Shown one piece after another: positions 16,667-25,266 of a DNA stretch of 64,000 nt. A program made the position numbers and the translations under genes. Source of the stretch: Dehalococcoidia bacterium (lineage in GTDB: Bacteria; Chloroflexota; Dehalococcoidia; Lucifugimonadales; UBA1123); contig JAGWBK010000004.1 of NCBI GenBank assembly GCA_021295915.1, positions 1 through 64,000 on the forward strand, read 5' to 3'. Each line of letters begins with the position of its first letter. Position 1 is the stretch's first letter. The notes beneath the pieces are model-generated. The model had not been told where the DNA came from and made no database searches. It saw only the letters and a list, made by a program, of their open reading frames with translations.

Positions 16667-17229
16667 TTTGGATCGTGATTGGTCGTCTCGGCGTCGGACT
16701 GGTCCGGGACGCGGTCTTCCCGACCCTCGAAGAGCAGCATGTTCGCTATCAGAAGAGTGATACCAACGACGACTGCTGAGTCAGCGATATTGAAGATCGG
16801 CCACGCACCCACATCTATGAAGTCGGTGACTCTCCCCGCAATCACCCGGTCTATGAGATTACCGAACGCGCCTCCAAGCAGGAGACCTATGTTGAGTCCC
16901 GTCAGCCATGTCTGCCTGCCGTGGGCCTTGTAGAAGTAGATGATGAAACCGATGGCAACAACCGACGCGATCGTCAACAGCAGCGTCTGGTCCGGGAATA
17001 GACCGAAGGCGGTTCCTGTATTGGTGCCGTGAGTGATCCTGAAGAAGCCCTCTCGCGGCCAGGACTCGCCTAATGCAAAGTTCTCCCTGATGAGGTACTT
17101 GGTTAGCTGGTCGGCTATCAGAGTAGCCGTCGCGATGCCGACCAGAATCCAGATCGTTGGAATTCCGATCTCGCGGTTGAAGAAATCGCTTAAGGATGTC
17201 TCTGGTTTCTGGTCAGGCTGGGTCAGCAT
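16663..17229 (-). CDS. lspA: Lipoprotein signal peptidase (signal peptidase II)
   Basis: Membrane aspartyl protease that removes signal peptides from prolipoproteins. The 188 residues hold four membrane segments and the signature blocks DQLTKYLIRENF, THGTNTGTAFGLF, GGAFGNLIDRVIAGRVTDFIDV (first catalytic Asp) and FNIADSAVVVG (second catalytic Asp). N- and C-terminal extensions are polar and a little longer than usual. It would process lipoproteins such as the ABC binding protein at 19.9 kb. Confidence 0.95.
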   Translation of the reverse strand: MLTQPDQKPETSLSDFFNREIGIPTIWILVGIATATLIADQLTKYLIRENFALGESWPREGFFRITHGTNTGTAFGLFPDQTLLLTIASVVAIGFIIYFYKAHGRQTWLTGLNIGLLLGGAFGNLIDRVIAGRVTDFIDVGAWPIFNIADSAVVVGITLLIANMLLFEGREDRVPDQSDAETTNHDPK

Positions 17230-17304
17230 GTTGAGTCGGTCAGGCGGCTTGCAAGTCTGAATTCAGCATAGCATAGGGTCAGAAACAGGCTCATCCGGGC
17301 ATTG

Positions 17305-18699
17305 TCATATCAGGCCCGTGCGCAGCCACTTTCCCTGCACGAAGTACACACCGAACGCGATCGCCCTGATGCTCATTCCTATGACGATGGCCCATGGGAC
17401 TCCGTACTCGTTGAGAGGGGAGAACTGGGACAGCGCGAACGCCAGAGGGATCTCCACCAGCCACATCGTAGACAGCACTATTACCATTGGAGCAAACGTT
17501 GCTCCAGTCGTGTTGAACCCCTGTGTAAACACCTGCACGGCGTTCATGGAGAAGTAGCCGACTGCCAGTATCTGAAGCCAAGTGGCGGCCTGCGACACAA
17601 ACTCAGGGTCAGAGTTGAAGAATCCCGCAACCTGGTTGGAAAAAGCAAAGAACAGGGCCGCAACCACAAGGCTGGCGACTCCAGCGTAGATCAAGGCCCA
17701 AAATAGCGCCTGCCTCGCCCGTTCGGTGTGACCAACTCCCAAGTTCTGGCCCGCCAGTGCTCCTGCGGCCCGACCTAGACCTCTGCTTGCATGGTTGACT
17801 GTATTCTCAGCCCTTCGGGACAGTGCGAAGGCCGCAAGCGCGCCGTCTCCAAACGGTGCGACGATGAAAACCACGATCAGCTGCGACACAGCCCTCTGAG
17901 CTCCGGTTACGGACGCCGGAAGGCCGACCTTGAGTAGCCGCCAGATCAGGGGAAAGTCCACGTAGTACCCGCTCAGGCTCAGCTTGAGCCTGGATGTTCC
18001 CCTGAATAGCGCATAGAAGTTCATGGAGGTCCCTGCGGTCTGCGATATCAGGTTGGCTGCCCCGGCTCCAGCCAGTTCCAGTGAAGGGAACCACCACCAC
18101 CCGAAGATGAGGAATGGGCTGAGCACCAGGTGCCCTACCCGGGAAACAAACGCCGCCTTTAGGGGCGTTACACTGTCTCCTGAAGCTTGGAGCGCCCCTG
18201 CCGTGAGCCTCTGAAGTCCCATCACTGACATCGCGAAGAACTGGAACCGCATATAGCCACTGGCCTGCCTGACAACCTCGTCTCCGAGCCCCATCAGTCT
18301 CAGCAGTGGTTCCGTAAATATCATCCCTAAGGTAACCAGGACGATGGAGTAAGCTGTCGTGAGTGTGATGGCCTGTAAAGTCACGTGGTTCGCGTAGGCG
18401 ATCTTTCGTGCGCCGACTGCACGGGAGATCATCGAACGCATACCGGCGTCCAGTCCCATTCGCGCCGTCATGAGCAACATCAGGAATGTCTGCGCGACGC
18501 CGAGGCCCGCCAGAGCCTGGAAGCCTATCCTTCCAGCCCAAACCAGGTCGGCTAGCTGATCGACGACGCTGAGGAAACTCTCCGTGACCTGCGGCCACGC
18601 CAGGTACCATAAGTTTCCCGGGATGCTGCCCTTGGTGAGGTCCCGGTCGGCTCGGCCCGAACGCCCCCGCCGCCTCGGTGTACGCTGGGCGCGCGTCAC
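17305..18699 (-). CDS. MATE family efflux transporter
   Basis: A 464-residue, twelve-helix exporter of the MATE/DinF superfamily, which expels drugs or metabolites using an H+ or Na+ gradient. Two homologous six-helix halves are visible. The N-terminal tail is very basic (RTPRRRGRSGRADRD), and the first half reads LAWPQVTESFLSVVDQLADLVWAGRIG, with QTFLMLLMTARMGLDAGMRSMISRAVGA after it. GTG start overlaps the stop of the GNAT gene (GTGA), so the two are co-translated. The substrate is unknown. A 75-bp gap separates it from lspA. Confidence 0.9.
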   Translation of the reverse strand: MTRAQRTPRRRGRSGRADRDLTKGSIPGNLWYLAWPQVTESFLSVVDQLADLVWAGRIGFQALAGLGVAQTFLMLLMTARMGLDAGMRSMISRAVGARKIAYANHVTLQAITLTTAYSIVLVTLGMIFTEPLLRLMGLGDEVVRQASGYMRFQFFAMSVMGLQRLTAGALQASGDSVTPLKAAFVSRVGHLVLSPFLIFGWWWFPSLELAGAGAANLISQTAGTSMNFYALFRGTSRLKLSLSGYYVDFPLIWRLLKVGLPASVTGAQRAVSQLIVVFIVAPFGDGALAAFALSRRAENTVNHASRGLGRAAGALAGQNLGVGHTERARQALFWALIYAGVASLVVAALFFAFSNQVAGFFNSDPEFVSQAATWLQILAVGYFSMNAVQVFTQGFNTTGATFAPMVIVLSTMWLVEIPLAFALSQFSPLNEYGVPWAIVIGMSIRAIAFGVYFVQGKWLRTGLI

Positions 18700-19655
18700 G
18701 CCAGCTCGCAGCGTAGTGTGCGCACCTGCCTGACTCCCAGGTCGATGGGCTCACCCTGACCCGTGTGCCTGAATCCAATCGACTCGAGTAGGGCCAGCTT
18801 CTCTTCGTCCTCGAACGACACGGTGGTCCAGACGGAAGATGCGTATTGACTTGTGCACCACTCTATGGCTGACTGGAGCAATGGGGTCCACGAATCTAGA
18901 AAGTCCAAGTGGGCAAAGCCGTCCACACGGAATCCATCGTCACTTACGACAAGTGCGCTCGATATCCCAACCACGTGCCCTGCCTTAGTTCGCGCACAGA
19001 ACCAGGCGCCTGGGCCGTTCTTCGCCATCGCTGAGTAACGTCTGTATAGGCCGAGGCAGGAGTCCTGCACCGCGTATCGTGTGGACAGAATGTCCACGTT
19101 CAGGTCCAAACCTTGCCAGTCATGTGGGGACAGCAGCTGAGGGATCATTGGTACCCTGTCGCCGGGGGTAGCGGGTCCTACTGTTGCAGGCCCCAGGCCT
19201 CGGAAGAAATTCACCAGGTACTCTTCCGGAGACTCGTCGCTGGTCACATTCACCATCACGTTTGCGCCCGCGAACTTCCGCCATCCAAGTCGGAAGTAGA
19301 TCCGGGCCGCGTCAGGATTCACGGTACCCAGAAAGAGCGCCTCACCGCCCGCTTCACGAAAGTCATCGCGTGCCCTCCGCGAAAGTGTCGTGGCTATTCC
19401 CGTTCGTCTCGCGTGTGGACTAGTGGCCACCTCGCTGAATCCACCGAGCTCAGGCATAACTGGAGATCGGATCACGAGGCACGTGCCTGCCATCCTTTCC
19501 TCTAATCTGCTCGTATAAGCAGATATGAGAGACTGTGGATTCTCCAGCCCGAGAAGCGTCTCAGGATTGAGGTCGTTCGGAAGTCCAAATATGGGAAGCC
19601 AGAACTCAAACAGCTCTTCTACCAGAGCAGGTTCGAGAGGGGCCTCTAGCTTCAA
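18696..19655 (-). CDS. GNAT family N-acetyltransferase
   Basis: A 319-residue protein with a GNAT acetyl-CoA fold. The visible A motif is EVATSPHARRTGIATTLSRRARDDF (about residues 74-98, R/Q-x-x-G-x-A loop), followed by ALFLGTVNPDAARIYFRLGWRKF, the usual B motif. The second half (from about residue 170) resembles a degenerate second GNAT repeat with WFCARTKAGHVVGISSALVVSD. Substrate unknown. Co-translated with the MATE exporter, which may export or be protected by an acetylated compound; that link is only positional. Confidence 0.78.
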   Translation of the reverse strand: MKLEAPLEPALVEELFEFWLPIFGLPNDLNPETLLGLENPQSLISAYTSRLEERMAGTCLVIRSPVMPELGGFSEVATSPHARRTGIATTLSRRARDDFREAGGEALFLGTVNPDAARIYFRLGWRKFAGANVMVNVTSDESPEEYLVNFFRGLGPATVGPATPGDRVPMIPQLLSPHDWQGLDLNVDILSTRYAVQDSCLGLYRRYSAMAKNGPGAWFCARTKAGHVVGISSALVVSDDGFRVDGFAHLDFLDSWTPLLQSAIEWCTSQYASSVWTTVSFEDEEKLALLESIGFRHTGQGEPIDLGVRQVRTLRCELA

Positions 19656-19853
19656 TGTCGTACCTCAACACGCTGGCTGTCCGCATTCTATCACGCGTCT
19701 CGTTTCGTTACTCATAACTGCGTATTGGACAAGTGCGGCTGAAATTCGCCTGCCTGGGACATCTGCGGCCTAGATTGACAGACTGATGTACGTATGAGAA
19801 CCTACCCGCTCGACTTAGTTGGAAATACCCGCATATTGACTGGAGGATTATCG

Positions 19854-22067
19854 ATGTCTTCAGTAGCACGACTTACAACAATATGCCTTACACTCGGCGT
19901 TCTACTTGTCTTCGTGGCAATCGCCTGTTCGGATGAGGCTGAACCCGAGACAATCATTAAAGAGGTCACCAAGGAGGTGCCTGTCGAGGTCATCAAGGAA
20001 GTGACCAAGGAGGTACCTGTCGAGGTCATCAAAGAGGTGACCAAAGAGGTGCCTGTTGAGGTCATCAAGGAAGTGACCAAAGAGGTACCGGTGGAGGTTC
20101 TCAAGGAAGTGACCAAAGAGGTCCCTGTAGAGGTTGAGAAGATCGTAGAGGTAGAAAAGATCGTCGAAGTCGAGAAGGTCGTTGAGGTGGTCAGGGAGGC
20201 CGAACCGACACCGGTTCCCGAAGTGATGATGGGGCCCGCGATCTACCAGATGGGGATATTCGAAGAACCCATAACCCGTAACTTCTGGAACTACTACGGT
20301 GGCCCTGGCGGGTCGGTCTGGACCCAGTACGTTCTGTCTGGTGTCTCGGGCTCGCTTTACGGCTACTCTGATCAGCGATTTGACTGGGTGCCGTCCCTGG
20401 CTGACGACTTCCCAACTCCATTGACAAGGGAGAACGTTGGCGGTGCCGAGTACTGGACTGCCGAGGTGCCAATCGAAAAGGGCGTCATGTGGAGCGACGG
20501 CGAGGAACTTGATGCCAATGATTTTGTTTTCACTGTAAACACAGTGCTCGAAATGAATATTGGATCCAACTTCGCCTCAACAGTCGATCCAGCATTCCTC
20601 GACCGGGTTGAGGCGCTGGACAGTCATAGGTTGAAGGTCTACTTCAAGACAGTCGACGCTGAGGGCAACCCGCAGACTCCGGGTCTGAGCGTTTGGCAGT
20701 TTGGGCTTGGCTTCATGCCTGTCCTGGCCGAACACTATTGGGCGCCCGTCGTTGAGGAGGCAAAGCAGGCTGGCGAAATAGAGCAGCAGCATGAGGCTCT
20801 CTTTGCCCATGTTCCAGATGGTGAACCTACACTTGGTGGGTTCGTGTTCAGCAAGTGGGAACCTGGGGCGTTCTTCGAGAACGATACTGATCCCAACTAC
20901 CACAGCATGGGCACAGAGATTTCTCTCTACGAGAGTGGAGCCTATTCTGAAGCAAACGCCAGAACGGGCGAGACCGATATTTATTACGGAGACCCAGAGG
21001 GACCCAAGTCTCTCGAGTACACTGTCGGGCCACACGTAGAGTCAGAAATATTCAGCATCTACGGTAACCAGGACGCAGCGATCCTTGCACTTACAAAGGG
21101 CGATATCGACTTCGTCTTCAACCCTCTTGGCTTGGAGAAGGGCTTCCTGGACCGGGTGCAGAGCACACCTGACCTGGATGTCGTGACTAACGCCAACAAC
21201 GGCGTGAGGTATCTCGGATTCAACGTCCGCAAGCCTCCCATGGACATCAAGGAATTTCGACAGGCCGTCGCAACCGTCATCGACAAGGAATTCGTAGCTC
21301 GTACGATACTCCAGGACGCCGCTATACCGGTTTACGCAATGGTGCCCGAGGGCAACGGCTTCTGGCACAACCCGGACGTCCCGAAGTACGGTCAAAACCT
21401 GACTCGTGAAGAGCGACTGGCCAAGGCGGTGGAGATACTCAAGGGCGCGGGCTTTACTTTCGAGCAGGAGCCTGAGATCAGCGAGGACGGCAATTTCGTC
21501 GCCAAGCCCGGTAAAGGTCTGAAGATGCCGGATGGGTCTCCAGTTCCGGAGATGGCACTCATTGCTCCCAGCGCTGGATATGATCCTATGCGTTCGACTT
21601 TCGCCATCTGGATCGAACGATGGCTCAACGACATTGGCATACCAGTCCGCGCGAATCTTACCGGCTTCAACGTGATAGTTGATGAGCTGTTCAGCGACAC
21701 CGTCGCCGAGGATCTGGACATGTGGATGCTGGGTTGGGGTCTGAGCATCTTCCCGGACTACCTGGAGAACTTCTTCCACAGCAGGCACTCTCCGGAAGTC
21801 AGTAGTGGCTACAACTGGGGTGGTTACGCAAGTAATGAGTTCGACGAGAACGCGCTTGGCCTGCTGACTGAGACGACCATCGAAGGCGCTCGGGACAAGG
21901 CATTCCAGCTACAAGCCCTGCTCGCGGAGGAGCTTCCTTACGTGACGCTGTTTACGACTCCCAAGCTGGATGCGTACAGACCATCGCGACTCGAATTCCC
22001 TTACACGGACGTTCTTGGCGGCATCGAACAGCAGGGCGGTATGCAGCATTCGGTCGTTATCAAGTAG
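19854..22067 (+). CDS. ABC transporter substrate-binding lipoprotein, family 5 (peptide/nickel type)
   Basis: Extracytoplasmic binding protein of a Dpp/Opp-type importer (737 aa). The N-terminus is a lipoprotein signal with hydrophobic core LTLGVLLVFV and lipobox VAIAC, Cys25 being the lipidated residue. Residues 36-113 form a charged repeat linker described separately. After it comes a SBP_bac_5 domain with FDWVPSLADDFPTP, WSDGEELDANDFVFT, and NNGVRYLGFNVRKPPM, typical of the fold. ATG 19854 is chosen for TGGAGGATTATCG upstream. Ligand not predictable. It is first in an operon with two permeases and two ATPases. Confidence 0.93.
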   Translation: MSSVARLTTICLTLGVLLVFVAIACSDEAEPETIIKEVTKEVPVEVIKEVTKEVPVEVIKEVTKEVPVEVIKEVTKEVPVEVLKEVTKEVPVEVEKIVEVEKIVEVEKVVEVVREAEPTPVPEVMMGPAIYQMGIFEEPITRNFWNYYGGPGGSVWTQYVLSGVSGSLYGYSDQRFDWVPSLADDFPTPLTRENVGGAEYWTAEVPIEKGVMWSDGEELDANDFVFTVNTVLEMNIGSNFASTVDPAFLDRVEALDSHRLKVYFKTVDAEGNPQTPGLSVWQFGLGFMPVLAEHYWAPVVEEAKQAGEIEQQHEALFAHVPDGEPTLGGFVFSKWEPGAFFENDTDPNYHSMGTEISLYESGAYSEANARTGETDIYYGDPEGPKSLEYTVGPHVESEIFSIYGNQDAAILALTKGDIDFVFNPLGLEKGFLDRVQSTPDLDVVTNANNGVRYLGFNVRKPPMDIKEFRQAVATVIDKEFVARTILQDAAIPVYAMVPEGNGFWHNPDVPKYGQNLTREERLAKAVEILKGAGFTFEQEPEISEDGNFVAKPGKGLKMPDGSPVPEMALIAPSAGYDPMRSTFAIWIERWLNDIGIPVRANLTGFNVIVDELFSDTVAEDLDMWMLGWGLSIFPDYLENFFHSRHSPEVSSGYNWGGYASNEFDENALGLLTETTIEGARDKAFQLQALLAEELPYVTLFTTPKLDAYRPSRLEFPYTDVLGGIEQQGGMQHSVVIK
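19959..20192 (+). repeat. Tandem coding repeats: five 36-bp units then three 18-bp units
   Basis: Five back-to-back units encode the same 11-residue core KEVTKEVPVEV (plus one variable residue), from 19959 to 20138. Three 6-residue units of the type EKIVEV/KVVEVV follow, to 20192. The DNA copies differ at many third codon positions (AAA/AAG, GAG/GAA, GTC/GTG, CCT/CCG/CCC) while the amino acids are unchanged. The segment lies between the lipidated cysteine and the binding domain, probably as an extended tether. Confidence 0.9.
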
Positions 22068-22148
22068 TCAAGGGACGCTCTACCGAAGTTGCGCTCACTC
22101 CGACTGAGCCTAATTCAGGAGTGTCCAGCGCACGATGTGATGGCTAGA

Positions 22149-22177
22149 GGGCTCGGCCACATGTTGGGGCCGAGCCC
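22149..22177 (+). other. Stable hairpin between binding-protein and permease genes
   Basis: GGGCTCGGCC (22149-22158) and GGCCGAGCCC (22168-22177) form a perfect 10-bp stem with a 9-nt loop in the 140-bp gap after the binding-protein gene. No T-run follows. It could act as a partial terminator or as a 3' stability element giving more binding protein than permease, as in other ABC operons; that role is inferred. Confidence 0.55.
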
Positions 22178-22207
22178 AACTCCTAGCTCTGCCTGGCGGA
22201 CGAAGAG

Positions 22208-23356
22208 ATGGCGCGATATCTGATCAAAAGGTCCATCCAGATACTTGTTACGCTCTTCGTATTCCTCTCCCTCGTCTTCTTCATAGTCAACGCGCAGCCG
22301 GGCGACGTCACTAATTTCTACGCGTTGAGCCCCGATGTTCCACCTGAAACAAGGGAGCGGCTCCAGGAACTGTTCGGTGTAAACGAGCCGCTTTGGAAGC
22401 AGTACCTCGTCCACATCAAGAATACCTTCACGGGCAATTTCGGGACCTCATTCAGCTACTACCCTAGGTCAGTGGCAGATGTTATCAAGGAGCGACTGCC
22501 TCGGACCATAGTCCTATTCGCAACTGCGACGGTTGTCTCGTTCTACCTTGGATTCGCTCTCGGCAAGATCATCGCCTGGCGTAGGGGAGGGTGGACCGAA
22601 TATGCGGGCACCATCGGCGGTGTGACGCTCTACACTGTGTTCACACCCTGGTTTGCCCTGATGATGATCTGGCTGTTTTCGTTCAAGGCCGGGTGGTTCC
22701 CAATAGGTAAATTCCTCGATCCGGTCCTGTGGCGGGATGCCGAGGTCGACGCTAACACAGTCTTCTTCCGCATGATCGTGACGGCGACTGTCGCCTCCAT
22801 CACAGTCTTCGCGCTGTTCGTAATCACATCGAGGCGGCACGGCCAGCTACCGATACTCCTGCGATTGGCCAGCATCCCATGCATTCTGGCTGCCATACTG
22901 CTCGCCTGGCTTGCATCTGGCGTGGGGTATCTGGCCTGGGACATCGTGAAGCACATGATTTTGCCAGTCGTGACGCTTACTCTCATCAGCTTCGCCGGCA
23001 CCATGCTGCTGACCCGCAACAGCATGCTTGAGACCATGCGGGAAGACTTCGTGATGGCAGCAAGGGCGAAGGGCCTGCCCGAACGCGACGTCCGGGACAA
23101 GCACGTGGCCAGAAACGCGCTCCTTCCCGTGGTGACGAGCCTGGTATTCAGCCTCGCATTCGCCGTTGATGGCGGCATCATCATAGAGTCCATCTTCTCA
23201 TGGCCTGGGATGGGTCAGACGTTGGTTTCGGCGGCCCTGTCCGAGGACCTGCCACTCGCCGTAGGCGCATTCGTATTCGTGGGCATCTTTGTACTCCTGG
23301 CCCACTTGGCAGCAGATGTACTCTATGTATTCCTCGACCCGAGGATCAGGTACTGA
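22208..23356 (+). CDS. ABC transporter permease, DppB/OppB type
   Basis: First membrane subunit of the peptide/nickel-type importer (382 aa). Starts with the family pattern MARYLIKRSIQILVTLFVFLS, then the GVNEPLWKQYLVHIKNTFTGNFGTS segment and about seven membrane helices. The ATPase-coupling EAA loop is seen in DFVMAARAKGLPERDVRDKHVARNALLPV. It is somewhat longer than E. coli DppB (339), with an extra hydrophilic stretch around residues 170-215. Its TGA overlaps the next gene's ATG by one base. Confidence 0.93.
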   Translation: MARYLIKRSIQILVTLFVFLSLVFFIVNAQPGDVTNFYALSPDVPPETRERLQELFGVNEPLWKQYLVHIKNTFTGNFGTSFSYYPRSVADVIKERLPRTIVLFATATVVSFYLGFALGKIIAWRRGGWTEYAGTIGGVTLYTVFTPWFALMMIWLFSFKAGWFPIGKFLDPVLWRDAEVDANTVFFRMIVTATVASITVFALFVITSRRHGQLPILLRLASIPCILAAILLAWLASGVGYLAWDIVKHMILPVVTLTLISFAGTMLLTRNSMLETMREDFVMAARAKGLPERDVRDKHVARNALLPVVTSLVFSLAFAVDGGIIIESIFSWPGMGQTLVSAALSEDLPLAVGAFVFVGIFVLLAHLAADVLYVFLDPRIRY

Positions 23357-24306
23357 TGGCAGTTCAGAGTCCCCATACCGAACTCCCGGAAGCTATGTGG
23401 CGGGTACGGCTCCGCCTCGCCTCTAGAAGCCTGCGGGAAAACTGGTCCCTGTTTATGGGCGCCAGGATAGGGATGGTTGGCCTCGCCATCATAGTCTTCT
23501 ACGCTGTTCTGGCTTTAGCTCACCCCGTAATGCTGAAAACGGTCTGGAGTCCACATGTGTATGATCCGGTTATCGGATACGCGATGGATGAAACGAGGCA
23601 GCCGGCTCCTCCGAGTCTGAGCCATCCATTGGGGACCGATCCTCTCGGAAGGGACATACTTAGCCAGCTCATGTTCAGCGCGAGGTCAGAGTTTCTACTT
23701 GGGCTGCTCGCAGCAGTCGTAACTGTCACGATTGGCACGACTGTTGGAGCGGTTTCGGCCTACTTCGGAGGTGTAGTAGATACGATCCTAATGAGGCTGG
23801 CAGACATCATGATTATGATGCCCGCTATAAGTGTGCTTGTCGTTTTGAGTGCACTGATCGGCGTCGAGCACTTTGAATTGGCGTTGATAATCGGGATCCT
23901 GTCCGGCTTCGGTGGGACAGGTGTACTCGTAAAGTCCCAGGCGCTGTCGGTGGTGAACAAACCCTACATCGAGGCTGCCAGGATTGCCGGCGGCAGCCCG
24001 TTTCACATAATCCTCGTTCACGTGGTCCCTAATCTACTTCCACTTTCGTTCCTTTACATGATGTTTACGGTCACGAGCGCGATCTTCTCAGAGGCCGTCC
24101 TAAGCTTCCTCGGACTACTCGACGTTCGTATGAGTTGGGGACTCATGATTCACACAACGGAGTCAGCGGGCTACCTCCTTCAGGTGGGCGAGTACTGGTG
24201 GCTGATCTTCCCGGCGAGTCTCTCCATAACGCTGCTCTGTTCGTCCTTCTACTTGGTGGGCAGGGCGCTGGACGAAGTCGTCAACCCACGGCTAAGGCGC
24301 AGGTAG
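23356..24306 (+). CDS. ABC transporter permease, DppC/OppC type
   Basis: Second membrane subunit (316 aa). The N-terminal OppC-like segment (LRLASRSLRENWSLFMGAR) is followed by one helix, the soluble HPLGTDPLGRDILSQLMFSARSE signature of the family, and the core helices with an EAA loop reading NKPYIEAARIAGGSPFHIILVHVVPN. Start at ATG 23356 overlaps the DppB stop (TGATG), indicating translational coupling. The upstream extension of the frame is the DppB gene read in another frame. Confidence 0.93.
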   Translation: MAVQSPHTELPEAMWRVRLRLASRSLRENWSLFMGARIGMVGLAIIVFYAVLALAHPVMLKTVWSPHVYDPVIGYAMDETRQPAPPSLSHPLGTDPLGRDILSQLMFSARSEFLLGLLAAVVTVTIGTTVGAVSAYFGGVVDTILMRLADIMIMMPAISVLVVLSALIGVEHFELALIIGILSGFGGTGVLVKSQALSVVNKPYIEAARIAGGSPFHIILVHVVPNLLPLSFLYMMFTVTSAIFSEAVLSFLGLLDVRMSWGLMIHTTESAGYLLQVGEYWWLIFPASLSITLLCSSFYLVGRALDEVVNPRLRRR

Positions 24307-24309
24307 CTC

Positions 24310-25266
24310 GTGGCTCTACTCACCGTCGATAACCTCACCATGCACTACATGACCCGGGAAGGACCGGTTCGCGCTGTGGATGGAGTGTCGTTCTCAGTGG
24401 AACACGGCCAATCGCTGGGCCTGGTCGGTGAGTCAGGCTGCGGCAAGTCATCAATTGCGACTTCGCTGCTGAAGCTTCTTCCTGACAACGCGTCACTTTT
24501 GGCCGGGAGTGTGCTGTTGGATGGCGTGGACCTGCTGCCGCTGAGTGAGCGAGAAATGAGGGAGTACCGCTGGGACCGAATCTCGATGGTATTTCAGGCT
24601 GCAATGAACTCACTCGACCCCGTCTACAGAGTCGGCGACCAGATCGTCGAAGCTCTCGAGGCACACTACGAAAAAACTCGTCAGGAGTCTCACGATAGGG
24701 TCCAGGAGTTGTACGAACTCGTGGGACTCAATCCGGAGTTCATGGACAGGTATCCCCATGAGTACAGCGGGGGCATGAAGCAGCGGGCCATAATAGCGAT
24801 GGCCCTGGCGTGCGAGCCGGACCTGATTATCGCCGACGAACCCACCACCGCGCTCGACGTAATTGTCCAGGACCGAATCCTCCGTGAGATGAAGGAAGTC
24901 CAGCGCAAGCTGGATATGAGCATGATCTACATATCCCATGACATGGCGGTCATTGCGGAGGTCAGCGACGCCGTTGGAGTTATGTATGCAGGAAAGATAG
25001 TGGAGTTCGGCCCGACTTCCGAGGTGTTTGATAGACCGATTCATCCATACACACAGGCACTGATGTCAGCCTTCCCAAGCGTTGTGGGGGAGAAGAAGGA
25101 CCTTTCCACCCTACCTGGAGAGCCTCCCAACCTGGCGGATCCACCGGCTGGTTGCCGCTTCCATCCGCGATGCCCCTACGCCACAGATGAATGTATGACG
25201 TCGGAGCCACCGATAGTCAACCGAGACGGTCATTGGGCCGTCTGCTGGAATCCACGTAATGAGTAA
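24310..25266 (+). CDS. ABC transporter ATP-binding protein, DppD/OppD type
   Basis: First ATPase subunit (318 aa, GTG start). Walker A is VGESGCGKSS near residue 40, the signature YSGGMKQRAIIAMALACEPDLIIADEPTTALD includes Walker B, and the switch His is in ISHDM. The C-terminal oligopeptide/dipeptide extension has the cysteine-containing PAGCRFHPRCPYATDECM motif. Such cysteines bind an Fe-S cluster in some relatives; that is not proven for this protein. It overlaps the next ATPase gene by 8 bp. Confidence 0.94.
   Translation: MALLTVDNLTMHYMTREGPVRAVDGVSFSVEHGQSLGLVGESGCGKSSIATSLLKLLPDNASLLAGSVLLDGVDLLPLSEREMREYRWDRISMVFQAAMNSLDPVYRVGDQIVEALEAHYEKTRQESHDRVQELYELVGLNPEFMDRYPHEYSGGMKQRAIIAMALACEPDLIIADEPTTALDVIVQDRILREMKEVQRKLDMSMIYISHDMAVIAEVSDAVGVMYAGKIVEFGPTSEVFDRPIHPYTQALMSAFPSVVGEKKDLSTLPGEPPNLADPPAGCRFHPRCPYATDECMTSEPPIVNRDGHWAVCWNPRNE

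Noticed and set aside
19775-19780. TTGACA upstream of the ABC operon
   Set aside because: No -10 sequence at 15-19 bp, so it cannot be called a promoter.
19802-20116. Minus-strand frame with a strongly repetitive protein (TSTGTSLV repeats)
   Set aside because: It is the antisense of the lipoprotein's 36-bp coding repeats; the plus-strand frame has lipobox, domain and ribosome site.
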